Shown piece after piece: positions 1-12,700 of a stretch of DNA of 32,981 nt (within the stretch, counting starts at the first letter, position 1; each line of letters opens with the position of its first letter). Location of the stretch: the NCBI GenBank assembly GCA_026260175.1, contig JAKCWW010000078.1:60394-93374 (forward strand), in the 5' to 3' direction. A model generated the notes under the pieces. It was not told the origin of the DNA. It saw nothing but the letters and a program-made list of their open reading frames with translations, and did no database searches. The position numbers and the translations under genes are program-made. This stretch comes from Reticulitermes lucifugus (lineage: Eukaryota > Arthropoda > Insecta > Blattodea > Rhinotermitidae).

Positions 1-60
1 CGAACCCGGGCCTCCGTGGTGAGAGGCCGGCGACTAACCGCCTGAGCCATGGCACGGCCC
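1..60 (-). mobile_element. tRNA-derived SINE head, truncated by window edge
   Basis: Read on the minus strand it gives TGGCTCAGGCGGTTAGTCGC (pol III A-box-like) and, at the window edge, CCCGGGTTCG, the start of a B box. The element's 5' end is near 60 and the rest lies outside the window. Confidence 0.65.
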
Positions 61-163
61 TTGCAAAAGTATTTAATACATCCGTGGTTATTTTCTGTTC
101 TTAAAAATTATTCAATAGTGTCATGTGTAAAATGTTTCTTCTTCAAAGAAACTTCTCATTATG

Positions 164-455
164 GGAGCCGTCATAGCGTAGTCTAAGCACTGACTAGACT
201 GCGAGTAGAACGACAGAAGAATCGTGTTAGGTTTCTGGCAGAGGCAAGAGATTTTATTTTTTTTCCAAACGTCGAGACCAGCTTTGAGGTCTACCCAGTG
301 GGTACTGGGAATTTTTTTTGTAAGGCGATCGGGGCGTGAAGGTGACCACTGGCCTCCATATAATGTCGAGGTTAAGAATGCATGGAGCTATGTCTCCATT
401 CCGCCACATGCCTTCATGCAACATTGCGTAATTAAGTACAGGGAAATTCTTACAT
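164..455 (+). mobile_element. Old diverged SINE copy (family of 2213-2495)
   Basis: It matches the complete SINE block by block: ATAGCGTAGTC head, GTCGAGACC...CCCAGTGGGTACTGGG middle, GGGGCGTGAAGGTGACCAC and GCCTTCATG towards the 3' end. A 109-codon open frame (224-553) arises here; its GREGDH and EVKNAW words are the usual translation artefacts of this repeat type in insects. Boundaries are approximate. Confidence 0.65.
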
Positions 456-635
456 CCATGTGTTATTATTGGGATGTGTGTTATAGTCGCTGTTACGATG
501 GATGCGAGCAAACACCTAAAAGCCCCTGTTACGTCACAAATAATAAAAGATAAAATAGCACACTGAAAGACATATTAACGAATTTAGTGTCCTGCATCAG
601 AATACAATTTCTCTTATACTTCATTCACATTGCAG
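456..635. other. Intron remainder before exon 1
   Basis: AT-rich sequence between the old SINE and the acceptor of the first visible exon. I see no feature besides the polypyrimidine stretch before TTGCAG. Confidence 0.6.
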
Positions 636-768
636 GTCTGCGCACCAAGATGGCGGAACTCCTATTATAGTGAAAATTATTACCTGATGAATGGTGCATG
701 CTATTTGACTGATGGTGAAATCTTCCTTGAATCCAAAAAGGAGACTCTGTTACCGCTCAGCGAGATAG
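636..768 (+). CDS. scb: Integrin alpha exon 1 of window (propeller; VCAPRW...NGACYL)
   Basis: The exon runs from an acceptor ending TTGCAG to a donor GTATGA. It is read from codon GTC at 636 and ends in phase 1, encoding residues 1-44. The VCAPRW and NGACYL segments match the cysteine-containing strand of the second/third propeller blade of integrin alpha chains, and the NGACY form is typical of the alphaPS3 group. The ATG at 630 lies in the intron just before the acceptor and is not a start codon; the true N-terminus is outside the window. Confidence 0.88.
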
Positions 769-3700
769 GTATGAAGCACTGTGTGCATGTGTGTATGTGT
801 GTGTGTGTGGCGGGGGGGGGTAGGGTTTTTGCGATATGATAAATATTTCCTTTAAAGTAGAATTTAAAATTTTTGATATAAATTAAATAAGCCCTTTTAA
901 CCATTCGAAACATAAATATAATTCACCATAATTTAAGAATAAACATTCAGTACCTACAGCACTTAAAGCACGCCGTGTCTTCTTTAAAGGGTTTAAGTAC
1001 TCTTTAGGGAAATAATCACTCTTTGTTTTGCGAATTTTAAGGAAACATACCTAGGTCTAAAGTTTTCGAGCAGAATCAGAGCTGCTTAACTCTCAAGTAT
1101 GTAAAACGTGTTGCAAATATTTTGCTTCAAATGGTTAATTCAAGTGCTTCATAGGAAAATAAAAGCCACGAATTTGTAACTATAAGACTTGCTTACGAAT
1201 TTTAATATACATTTTCTACTACTACATTCTAATGGCATTGAGATGCTATAATAAAAATATTCACGAACCGAATTCCAACGCTTTCATTTTCATCAGCCAT
1301 CACTGTGTCGGCCTATGTTTAATTTTTCTTACTTTCTGTCATGGACTGGCGAGTCTTTCTATTGTCAGCTCTAGTAACAAAAACCGTTGTGCCGTCGTTC
1401 ACATAATCCTTACTTTGTATAATATTCCAATTTGGGCTACAGGGACATCAAAAGAATGAAGGTATGTACTGATCGATGGAATGTTGGAAGGATGGATGGA
1501 CTGGATGGAACAGATGGAATGGCCATAGTGTAATACCCAGACCTAGTGAGTGTAACCTTAGGAACTCGCACTGCAACCGTGAAATTAATTTTTCCTCTTT
1601 CTTGATTAACTATTTCACGAAGCCATTCACTTACTAGGGTTAAGTCATTTAGCAATAAATGAGATATTTCTGAATTAAATTCACCTAAAGTAGATCACAC
1701 TAATGTAAAAGAAAGGCGCCTTAATTATAAACGTAAAATTCTTGTGGCGTGAATTTATCTTTCTTTCAAATTTTGCCGATTTTAAATGGATAGTAGTTGG
1801 TTAATATGAAGTGAATAACATTGTTATGAATTTCAGAAAAACAATTTGACGGTAACCACTACATGTATGTGTTTGGCCAGGCCGGCTTCTCAGCACATTT
1901 CCCTAAGGTGAGAGAAGTATTACAAAATACTCGTGTAAAGTATCTCTCTTTCCCAAGTTACGCGACTTCTCCATGCTTTACTGCGTTTGATCTGAACTTC
2001 AGGCCATATTTCTAAAACAACATTGATGAACCCATGGGAAACATACCATAACTTATTACGTTACGTAGTAATTCCTCCTACAAAACATGTTTTAAAATTA
2101 TTGTAAAAATATTGAATTCATTCTTTTACAAAATTATAAAATGCACCTGCGCCTGTAAGTAACTGTTGATGAAATTATAAGTAATACGTATATATACTGA
2201 GTATATTTTTTTGGGCCGGGATAGCGTAGTCGGTATAGCGACTACGCTACAGGCTGGATGGTCCGAGGATCGAATCCCGGTGGGGGCGAGGTTTTCCTTA
2301 GCCGTCCAGACCGGCCCTGGGGCCCACCCAGCCTCCTATAAAATGGGTACCGGGTCTCTTTCCCGGGGGTAAAGCGGCCGGGTTGTGGAGTTGACCACCT
2401 ACCCTCATCTAGTGCCAGGGTTAAAGAAAGAGTAGATCTATACCTCTACTCCCCATCTGGGCCTTCATGGCCCGTTCTAGGGAGAACTTTACCTTTACTG
2501 AGTATATTTTCCTTCCAAATATATAAAGGTGATCTTGCAATTAATATGTAATTTTGTAATTGAGATGAAATTGCACTAAACCTGTACACTTTTTCAGAAT
2601 AGTACCGAATTTCTATTAGGCGCCCCTGGAGTGTTTTATTGGAAAGGTAAGCATAATATATTCAAGGATATTTCACTTTATGACGTCGTACAAAGAACAC
2701 AGACTTCTAAGCTCTTTCAACATTTTATTCAGGTGCAATAATTAGGTACAGGGCTCCAACATTCTACGGCAGTGGCATAAGAACAGAAGGAAGCACCGAC
2801 ATATCTGACCCTTTGAGTACAAAATCAGTTCCTACGTACGGTTATCTGGGTAAGTTAAAAGTATTTACAACTTTCAATGACACTCTTTCTTCTTCTTTGA
2901 AAGTACACTTTCAGTTCCCAAGTCCGACAATTTGCTGAAAATCTGTCGGTAAATTTTCACTTCTATTACAAGATAATGTAACGTATATTTCCAACAGGTC
3001 GAAGAAGGATGTTAAAACATCTCTGATTCTTAAATAAAACATCAGCGAGTCCTGTAGAAATCAGAGCCTTGCGGATTTTGATTCATATATAATACTAGAT
3101 AAATGTACCGGGTGTAGGTGTAGGCTATGTGGTAGTACTCGACCAGACCTAATAAAAGGATTTATGAATAACATTTCCACTTCAGTCGTGCCTAAAGCTG
3201 TATATACCAAACGTCTACGTACTATGCCCGAAGGCGTTATAGGGAAAAGGAAACAAAGCTCGATACAGTTTTACATCCTCTGCCATCAGTTGTGTTGGTG
3301 GTATTTATAAACACCGTAAAATTTGTTTTGTTTTCAGTCATCTATTTATTTTTCAGACACTTTTTTTTTCGTTTAAAAATCAAGGACATTCATATGTGCA
3401 TTCAGGAAACAAGACAGGATTCTATAAATTACATAGTACAAACACAAGCATCCTGAAGACATAGACGTAGAAGGAAATACCGTTTAAAATGTTGGACCCC
3501 AGAACCCTCTTCAAAGCCCCCATTCTGAATTAGGGAGTAATAAGAAGATTTGTATATACGTATATCTTGATGCAGTTCTTGAAAATTATTATTAGTCACG
3601 CCTTCTATCTTCTTCTCACTTTGCCAATTTTAAAAGCTTCATTCTTACTACAGCATTTTATAGCGATAGATATTTCAAGACTTATGATATTTTTATTAAA

Positions 3701-6700
3701 ATACATTTGCGGAAATGTAAAGTAACAACACGCCAAATAAGCGAATTCTGTATTTACTCTAAAGTTTAATAAAAATTAATTCAGTACGTAGGAAACTTTT
3801 ATGTGAAACCCGCCTTGATTCTTGTAATTAAATGTATGCGACGATGAGAATTTTGATTCTATACTTTACAAACGATAGAGAACGAACGTTTTATGAACTG
3901 GCTAAATAAAGATATTCAGAGCGCTAAAGCACTAAACTGCATAACTGTTACTTGAAGTTTGCACAGGCCCTTCTGTTCATAAAAAAGTGTTCTAAGGAGG
4001 TCGTAACTTATTGCCGGCGTGTATTATTTACTCAAAAGGATCTTCCTTTCTTTCAGGCTATTCTTTGAGTTCAGGAAGGTTCTTAAGTGCGCGTTCTAGT
4101 CACCTCTATGTGGCTGGATCACCGAGAAATGATGGCTCCAGAGGAAAGGTATGTAATTTCCAAAACTATACCGCTCCTCCTAGTTACTTTTCGGAGAGCA
4201 TACACCTCAGCGATACTTTTGTGCGACCTGTTATCCAAGTTATGTATACTACCATTATCCCCTCTATTTGTGTATCTGAGTGATGATATGCTATTTGTTG
4301 AAGTTAAAGGAAAGATAAAATATTACACGTGGCGTAGGGGAACTCCTGTTACTGCAAAAATGGAGGAAAGACTGCCGCATGTTAGAATGTGGGGAGGTCT
4401 GTCAGTAAAATATCTTAATGGGACAGTAAACAAATAAAACTATTGGGCAATATTACGAGAATGGTTTGTGCCAAAATGTAGTATACAAACATTCATAACT
4501 CACGGTTGCAACATTCTAGATTAGAAGACCATTTTTTATGTATGTAACTGAGAATCTGAATAAGATGTTCACCGACAGAAGGGCTGGTCAAATCTTTACA
4601 CTTCGCCAGTGGAGACGCTCGAAAAAGTCCTTCTCTTCACTCATGCGATAATGTAATGTTGGAATCTATAAGAGGATCTTGGAAATGCGATAGAGATCGT
4701 CAGACGTAAAGCTAAACACATTCTTAACTTTAGCGCTCTATGTTAATGGGTAATCAGTTACATGTTGAAGGAATTTACCCCTATGATGAATTTGCCGGTG
4801 TGCTTGAACAGAAGGCAAAGCGGCTTACTTTGCGGCTTAATGCATTGAATACTTCAAATAAAAAATAATAAAATTAAATACTTCTTGCAATGTAATCACA
4901 TTAAAATGTTAAATCAGATTTCTTTCAATACGGCAGCCATTGAGGTTTGAGCTCAGTCCTGTAGACAGTAAAGCATACTAATATGCTGCAGGTGTATGTG
5001 TTCGACTTCCCACATACAAAGGATCAAGATCTGCAGTACATAAGAGTTCTGGACGGTATGCAGATGGGCGAATACTTCGGAGGCGCTCTGTGTGTTGTGG
5101 ATTTGAACGGAGACAATCTAGATGACTTGGTCGTTGCAGCACCGCAGTTCTCTCTTCAGGCAGCGAATTCAGACCAGCTCGTGGGAGACGAAGGTCGCAT
5201 TTATGTCTTCATCAACTACGATGATGTGAGTAGAAAGCTGCGGCTGTGCTTACTGCACCACGTGCTTTCAGGCCACCGTTAATTGGTAGTGTATTTGGCC
5301 ACACTTTATGTTTATTGTAATTGTGCTTTACACTGTTGGTGTGAACAACTTTTGGTATCATTATGAGAGTAATGACTTCTATAATATTTGATACTGACAT
5401 GAAATATTAGAGAAATCTTCCATCATTATCTATGGTCTTTAAAGTCGCATTTAAAAAATAACTTTCGACGGAAAATGTCAGTTACCATTTCCCTGTTTTC
5501 GTGATCCTGTACTTGTCAGCAGTAACTACTGGCCCAATAGTAGCAAACACTGGGTTCAATTACGTAAGTTCTTGGGTCGTCTTGTTGACAAAACCTGATT
5601 CCATGTGCATACACAGGGGTAGTTAAGTGTCTGAGAATAGTTCGTTCTGTTGGACCTAACTGAGGATTTGCTTCCCCACCCTTTTTAGGATAGTAGAAGG
5701 CCATTTTCTGAAACGGTGCTTTCTTTCTTCGATTTTAGGTTATGGATATAGTAAAGGAACATAATTATTCTAAGTGTAATGTACGATCCTCAGGACCCTT
5801 TTAGAATTTTCACATTGGCGTCCCATTTTATAAATTAAATTTATTGTGGACTTTCTGCACTCCGTTACGCAAATGATAAATACCTTCTGTAAATTACGTT
5901 ATTCGATGGAATTTTCTTGGCGTTTTTATGTATATTTAAAAAGTGTTTTGAGGTAGTTTAGAGCACAGATTCTTGCATGCGTGGGCGATTTGCTTTAAAC
6001 CGCACAGAGAAACCCATATTTAAGATTATTTTCAAACTTGTGTACTCATGAATCCTGAGGAAATAATTCGTTCAAATTCGTCCCGAGCCCAGCGACGCCT
6101 CAAGGCAGTTTCATGCTACGTCAGTGAGTTTTGTGGCGTAATTACACATAAGGTTGAAGTTGCTCCTGTGTAGTTATACTTTGCAGTATTCTCTGCGGAT
6201 GGAAAAGTACCGAATGAGAACGAGCAGATAGCAATTAAAAATCGTGGTCCCATCTGTTCTAAAGAATGTTTTGTGGTAGAAAATAATGAAGGATCTTATT
6301 TTTCGTTGAGGTTGCTGATGGGGAAAAAGATGATAAGTAAACTGAAAAACTTAGTTGTAAACGTCGTTGTTAATATAAGACGTAATTAAAATTCTGTGCA
6401 TGCTGGTGTAAAACGCGTAATACTTGCTTTAAATGTACCCTTGCTTAGCACTGTACGTTACATATATTCGGAGACATTTGTTTCGAAGGAACCAAGCGCG
6501 GGACAAATTTAACAAATTATGAAGGTCTGAGGTTCGATATATTGAAAACCAATTGCCGTAGAAGGCTCCAATTTCAGTACAATTAGTTCCTCCAGTTGCC
6601 TAATGGATACACGAAATTTAAAAAGTTTGGGAAATAAAAGGCCCTTTTCCCCTGTTTTTTCTACTGTTGACGCTGAATCACCCCTAGGCTGTATGACTTA

Positions 6701-9700
6701 CTTTAGTTGTATGCTCTCTCTATCTGATTATTTTAGTCTCTCCCGTGCTGTGTTTTATAGGGGAAGTTTATGGAGATAACAGGGGATGCGATGATAATGG
6801 GAAGTGGTCGGTATGGCGCTCGTTTTGGTACAGCTGTTGTTAATGTTGGAGATCTTAACATGGACGGCTACGAAGGTAAGCAATGGAGTTACATAGGATG
6901 GTCTCCACTCCAAACGCCACTGCCGTTGTTGCTTTTCACACTATTCCGACTGCATATTGCATATGTGAGACTGGATTTAGTCATATTTCTGCTTTGGAGA
7001 ACATATATACAGGGCAAAACATATTACGGGAAACCCATTCCATAAACGAGTACTTGTAACAATAAAATTGATGTACTTTCAAGCTACGACTTTTAATATT
7101 CTGAGGAAAAGTTTCTGTTTCCAATGGATAAAGACGGTGGTGTGTTCCATAATCAATTCCAATATATCGTTTGGCAATACGTCTCAACATTTAGTTTGGG
7201 GCAACTTAAAAAAATGCAAAGTTCGTAATTCGAAAAATCAGATGCTGAACAAATGCATTACTAATGTACGTAGTAACTGATTATATTTATTTGTGATTTC
7301 TGTAGGTTTTCATATAATTTTTATTGCCTTCGCAAATTCCAAAATTTAAAAAATGCACATAAACATCCTTTGCGTGCCAAATGTTTACGATTTCCCTACC
7401 ATCCTTATCCTTACTATAATTTTACATTATATGCTTATATATATTGTGTCAATGAGCAATAACAGGCCACACCACGTTTCGGATTCTACATACAGCTTTT
7501 GGTCCACTCTGCAAAACGTCCTGTTATCTGGAGCAACATGGACTACCTTCCCACTATGTTTTCTCACAAAAATAGATCTACACATTTTCTCTAGTCAGCT
7601 GGGCAGAGTCAGGGTGATGTAAAAGCATACCTAGAAGGAAAAGTAACAGAATCTGCAGTAGCAGTAGTAGTAGTATTAGTAGTAGTAGCAGCAAGAACAG
7701 CAACGCAAGTCAACTAGGCTTGAGAATATGGGGTATGGATAAACAAATATACTTTCTTGTAGGAAGACATGAACCATTGTAAAATTAATTCCTGCAGTGT
7801 ACGTAACATACTTCTACCTCTCCACGTCGCATTTTAAATTAGTTTCTAAACATTCAAGTCTTCTCTGTTGTTATGCCGTGTCGACGGGTAAATAGTTACC
7901 GGTGTTCGAGGGATCGTAATACCCTCATCCTTAGTTTCAAGCAGTCCAAGAAGACACTTTGGACTCCATGACCTTGAAGATAAAAGAAACATCTTAGAAT
8001 ACTTGAATCTTCAACATCACTGCTGAGAGAACCTCAAATGTCGCAATTTTCCTTCTGTTTCAGATATCGCAGTGGGTGCGCCTTATGAGCAAAATGGTGT
8101 TGTGTATATCTATCATGGATGTGCAGATGGCATCAAACACAAACCAGTGCAGATTGTACAAGCAGAAAATATCGATCCACGAATTAAGGGATTTGGGATT
8201 AGTTTGTCGAAAGGCTTAGATATTGATGAAAACCATTATAACGGTATGTGCTTACACGCATGCCGGGTAAATGAAGATTGAATTTTGAAGAGAGAAACTC
8301 GTTGAACACATTCCTTCCCTTTGCAGATGTAGCTGTAGGAGCATTTAAATCCGGACATGCCGTCGTCCTGAGAAGTCACCCCGTTATCACCTTCAAACCA
8401 ACTCTAACCACCAGCACCAGAAGCGTCAGCCATAAGATGTTTAAATTCTCTTGTACAGCCTGCCTTGCCTACACCGGTTGGCATGTTCCGAACACCGTGG
8501 GTAAGGCACTTTGTTATCATAAGCAATGTGTGTTTGTATGCGAACACAGTAATTAAACTTCGCGTTCTGTGAAAAGTAGGGAATTTCATTGACTAGCTGC
8601 ATAGTTTCTCAACAAGGCGTATGCTCCATGGAGTTAGTTATTGTGTCTGAACACAATTTATTACCGTAATGTAATTTAGGATCAACAGTATTATTCAAGT
8701 GCTGGATATAATTGTGTTTTGTGTACCCAAAATTTAACAATTTGTGACAAAGGTTTGTCCTTTAATGTAACGTTTATGAATATCCCTAATTGTCTTCATT
8801 ACTGAGTACCATATTTATTGATTCTGAACAGATGCTAAAGTGACGATGCAAGTTGATTTGTCGTTCGGAAGGGCTAATTTCGTCTTCAAGGATTTCAGCA
8901 AAACCAACACACATTCCTACAACACAACGCTTCAGCGTGACACGCAATGGTGCAAAGATTTGGAGGTTGAAAATGCTGTAAGTAGGTATTAAGTAACACG
9001 ATTTTATAATATTATTTATCCTGCATGTCTTTAATTTAAGCTTGGGCTCGTCATCGCAGAGTGATTAAAAATCATCTTGTTTCGTTACGTTCTTAGATTT
9101 TTATCTGACATCTTGACCCCCAGTTTTGCTCAGACTCTTCATCGTCTCCGTTTCAGCGTCAGATTTTGTTACAAATTGATTGTAAGAAGATGCTGTAAGT
9201 AAACATTAATAGCTGTGTTCATTAGCCTTTACTGACTGGCTAAGAACTGAAAGACAAGGCTTTCTTTCCCGACATGTACAGGGATTATTTTTCGCCACTT
9301 AATCCTGGCGTTGGAGAACACCTCTCCACCTGTTTGATGGGTGTGGTATTAAATCGGCCCAAACTTGAAGGTAAATAATTTACCTCCAATTAATAATTTA
9401 GTTAAGAATGCTTTGATCGAAACATACTTGTCTGTTGCACAATTCGTAATTAAATACAGAAATAATTGTGTTTCTGATAAGGTGTTGGTGGATAGCAACA
9501 AACGACACTCGTTCTGTGATTAAAAATGAAACCACAAGGACAAGAAAAGTATCACGACACTGTGACTGTGATTTGGATTAATTGTAATTGTATTAAATAT
9601 TTGCTGTGGGTCTTCGAGAATAGGATGCCGAGGAGTATATTTGGGCCTAAGCAGGGCGAGGTAACAGGGTAGTGGAGAAGATTACATAACCAGGAGCTTC

Positions 9701-12700
9701 ATGATATGTACTTCCCACCAAACACTATTTGGGTGATCAAATCAAGAAGAATGAGATGGGCGGGGCATTTGGTACACATGGGAGACAGGAGAGGTGCATA
9801 CAGGGTTTTGGTGGGGAGTCTTGAGGGAAAGAAACCACGTGGAAGTAGAAGGCGTAGATGGGAGGATAATATTAAAATGGTTCTTCAAGAAGTGGGATAA
9901 GGGTATGGACTGTATTGATCTAGCTCAGGATAGGGACAGGTGACAAGCTCTTGTGAATGAGGCAGTAATCTTTTGGGTTCCATAAAACGCGGGGAATTTC
10001 TTGACTGGCAGAGGACGTGTTAGCTTCTCAGGAAGGACTCTGCTCCTTGTAGTGAGTTAGTTCGTTAGGTGTGTTAAATGTCTATGGATAGGGGAGGATA
10101 ATATTACAATGAATCTTGGAGGGATGGAAAGTTGTTACATAAGTTTTCTAAAGATAAAATATGTTTGCAGAACCTTGTGAAAAATTTTATATATATGCGG
10201 AAGACTGATCGTCTGTTGTATCGGCATAATCTGAAACTGAAATGTGTCTTTGTTTTAATAGCAACGCGCTGTAGGCAGAACAGAGCCACTACTCTTGGTA
10301 ATGGTGTATGAGCTAGCTAATGTTTCGAACCAAATTTCACAAAGAATACCAAATGGCAATGCTACAGGTGAGCCTACAAATTCCATGACAATCACATTTA
10401 TTAATTTTAGTGTAGACGTATGCAGGGAAATTAAATTACGAACATAGTATAATATGTGGATTTGTTTTCCATCAGGTAATGTATAAGACCCAAAATAACT
10501 GCATTTGCATTGGGCCTAATTTTTAAAACATTTTTGTACATAAATAGCGTAGTTGATATGTGATATAGTTGCTATAGAGCTACCAAGAATGAGAAACAAA
10601 TTAAGAAAACTGTTTAAATTTTTGAGCCTAGTATACGACGTACAGAGAATAATTAGTGGAAATTAGTAAAAACTGATAAATAAATCTTTATCATGAAATG
10701 CTTCTGAGTGGGTGCGTCCTGTTTTAGTAGTTCATTTTGCTTGCTGACCGTGTCTAGACTATACGGCGTTGATGGAAAATGAATGAACGCGAAAATTGGG
10801 TAGTGAAAGCGAACGTAAGACATGATGAATCTGTCCGACTTGGCACTAGGAGCGTCCTACACTGTGGTCGCGCTCGAAAGGAACGACTTGCTGCAGACTT
10901 CAGTTTGTGTTGATTGTGCAACACACAGACGCAATATGTCTTGCACATTTTTAAGGAATAATAGCTCAGTTTTGTTGCTAAGTTCGATATGTCTTCAACG
11001 ACCATAATTGTGAGTGTTTTGTAGAAGGTTCTTCGCTGTAAGAAACATCTTTCCTCATTTGACTTACTTCTGCATTGATTGTTTAAAGAGAGAAAGAAAA
11101 TTTACAAAATTTGTCTTAAATTTACATTTAAAATTACAGAAAAAACGTTTTTTCTGTTAGCTACACTCATAAACATGATCTGCAGCTCATGATGTTTGGG
11201 ATTTGTTGCAGGCAGTCTTATTAACAAAACTATTTTCATCATTATCATAATCACTTTCATCTGAGTAATAACGCTGTCGATTTTACGTATAATGTGTCGT
11301 TTGTTAAGATGTGTAAGTGTAAATTGAATATTCACTCGTAGTAACAGGAAGAGGTCGATCTTATGCTACATTTCTCAATTACCTTATCTCTACGAGGTTA
11401 AGAAACTGAAGGAATGTTGTACAACGAATGAAGGTTGAGGAAAAGTTGAGCTTTATTTGTTGCTGATAACTCTACGAACATTACTGTTTAAGTAAATGTT
11501 TACACTTCTAGTGAATTTGATACTGGCACTCGTGGGCTTTATCCCCATGTCATAAAAGCACTCGCATGATAGAGGAAACGGAATTTCATATATTTAAATT
11601 TTCTCATTTTTCTGCTGCCAGTATGAAGAGGGGGCTTCAATAAAGAAAAATGTGCAATTTCGAACATTGTAAAATTTTCGACTAGAATAAAATAAAACAA
11701 GTTTCTATATAATGTATTTGTATTGATTTTATCTCTCTATTGCTATATTATATTTTAATTATCAAGAATATAATTTAAGAATGGACCAATAAATTTCAGA
11801 TGAATTCTGCGTTGAATGCCCCGTACTGGACAGCACTCAGCCCAATACAATTTCCACAATGGTAGCCTTTGAAACAGGCTGTAAAAGCGTCGTGTGCAAA
11901 CCTGATCTAAATATTGGTGCAAGATTTATTGGAATTCGGTGAGTCGCCTATTGGAGATTCTAATACAGAATGACAATTTTTAATTTGTCATTAGACTAGG
12001 GGTGGAGACAAGTGAAGAGGCAGAAGATATTCTCTTCCCGAACTCAGTTCAGACCGGTTGTAGGGCCCAAGTTTCATTTACAACGGATCCCAAGGACCCT
12101 TCACCCGGAGTAAAGCCACTGGAACATGAAGTTAATCACATATCTCCATTTGGTGCCGAATTTAAAATACATGATCTGAGACTCCAGTTCCCTGGTGTAG
12201 GGTTCAATTAAGCTCAAAGACGGCTATTCTTTTATAGTCACATGTCGAAGAAGAACTTTTCTGGATTTTCTTGCAGCACATCGTGAGCGTGTACAAAAGT
12301 GTGATAATAAAAATTATACCAACAGCTTACTCATGTTTATTAAGTGCGTCTTTAATGTGTACGTCTTTCAAAATCCGCCTCTTAGTGCTGAAAGTTTTTA
12401 ATTGCGTCTCTCAGAGTTGGTTAAATTTACGATGAAAATATATCAGAGTAGTCACAATGTTAATATACTTTCATATTATTTTTTGCTGAAGTATTTGTAT
12501 TTAATACCTTTCTTCTTCATATCTAAAGATATTCAGCACTGAGGTTATTTGTTGTACGCCAGTGTTTATTGCTTCCGATATATTCTTGAGCATCCTTATA
12601 GGAGTGTTGTTTCAGCTGAATAAATTTTTTTGTTATGTTCGAGAAGGGGGAAACTTTATTGGAGTGGATAATAAACCCTTTAAAGAAAAACATTTATTTT

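Larger units (their letters stand above)
6876..8063 (+). other. Intron 7, with trinucleotide repeat and foldback element
   Basis: GTAAGC to TTTCAG. It holds a GTA-type microsatellite at 7657-7697 and a foldback repeat at 7851-8010. Several open frames (6770-7045 tail, 7068-7280, 7353-7622) show no protein family character. Confidence 0.6.

Noticed and set aside
224..553. 109-codon open frame as a gene
   Set aside because: It lies in an old SINE copy; the GREGDH and EVKNAW words are repeat-derived.
630..632. ATG at 630 as the integrin start codon
   Set aside because: It is part of the acceptor region (CATTGCAG read as M-Q); there is no signal peptide and the protein already starts within the propeller.
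2213..2285. tRNA gene
   Set aside because: A and B boxes are present, but there is no acceptor stem or cloverleaf; the SINE body follows directly and a target duplication frames the whole.
4087..4437. 116-codon open frame overlapping exon 5
   Set aside because: It is in a different frame from the integrin exon and continues into intron; no family features.
5949..5957. let-7-like seed TGAGGTAGT
   Set aside because: The rest of the mature sequence and a precursor hairpin are absent; a chance nonamer.
9706..9900. Arg-rich 64-codon open frame as a host gene
   Set aside because: It is the C-terminus of a LINE polyprotein with stops and a frameshift around it.
12002..12211. Open frame after exon 12 as an extra integrin exon
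   Set aside because: It is SINE-derived, and the frame joins cleanly from 11938 to 12970 without it.
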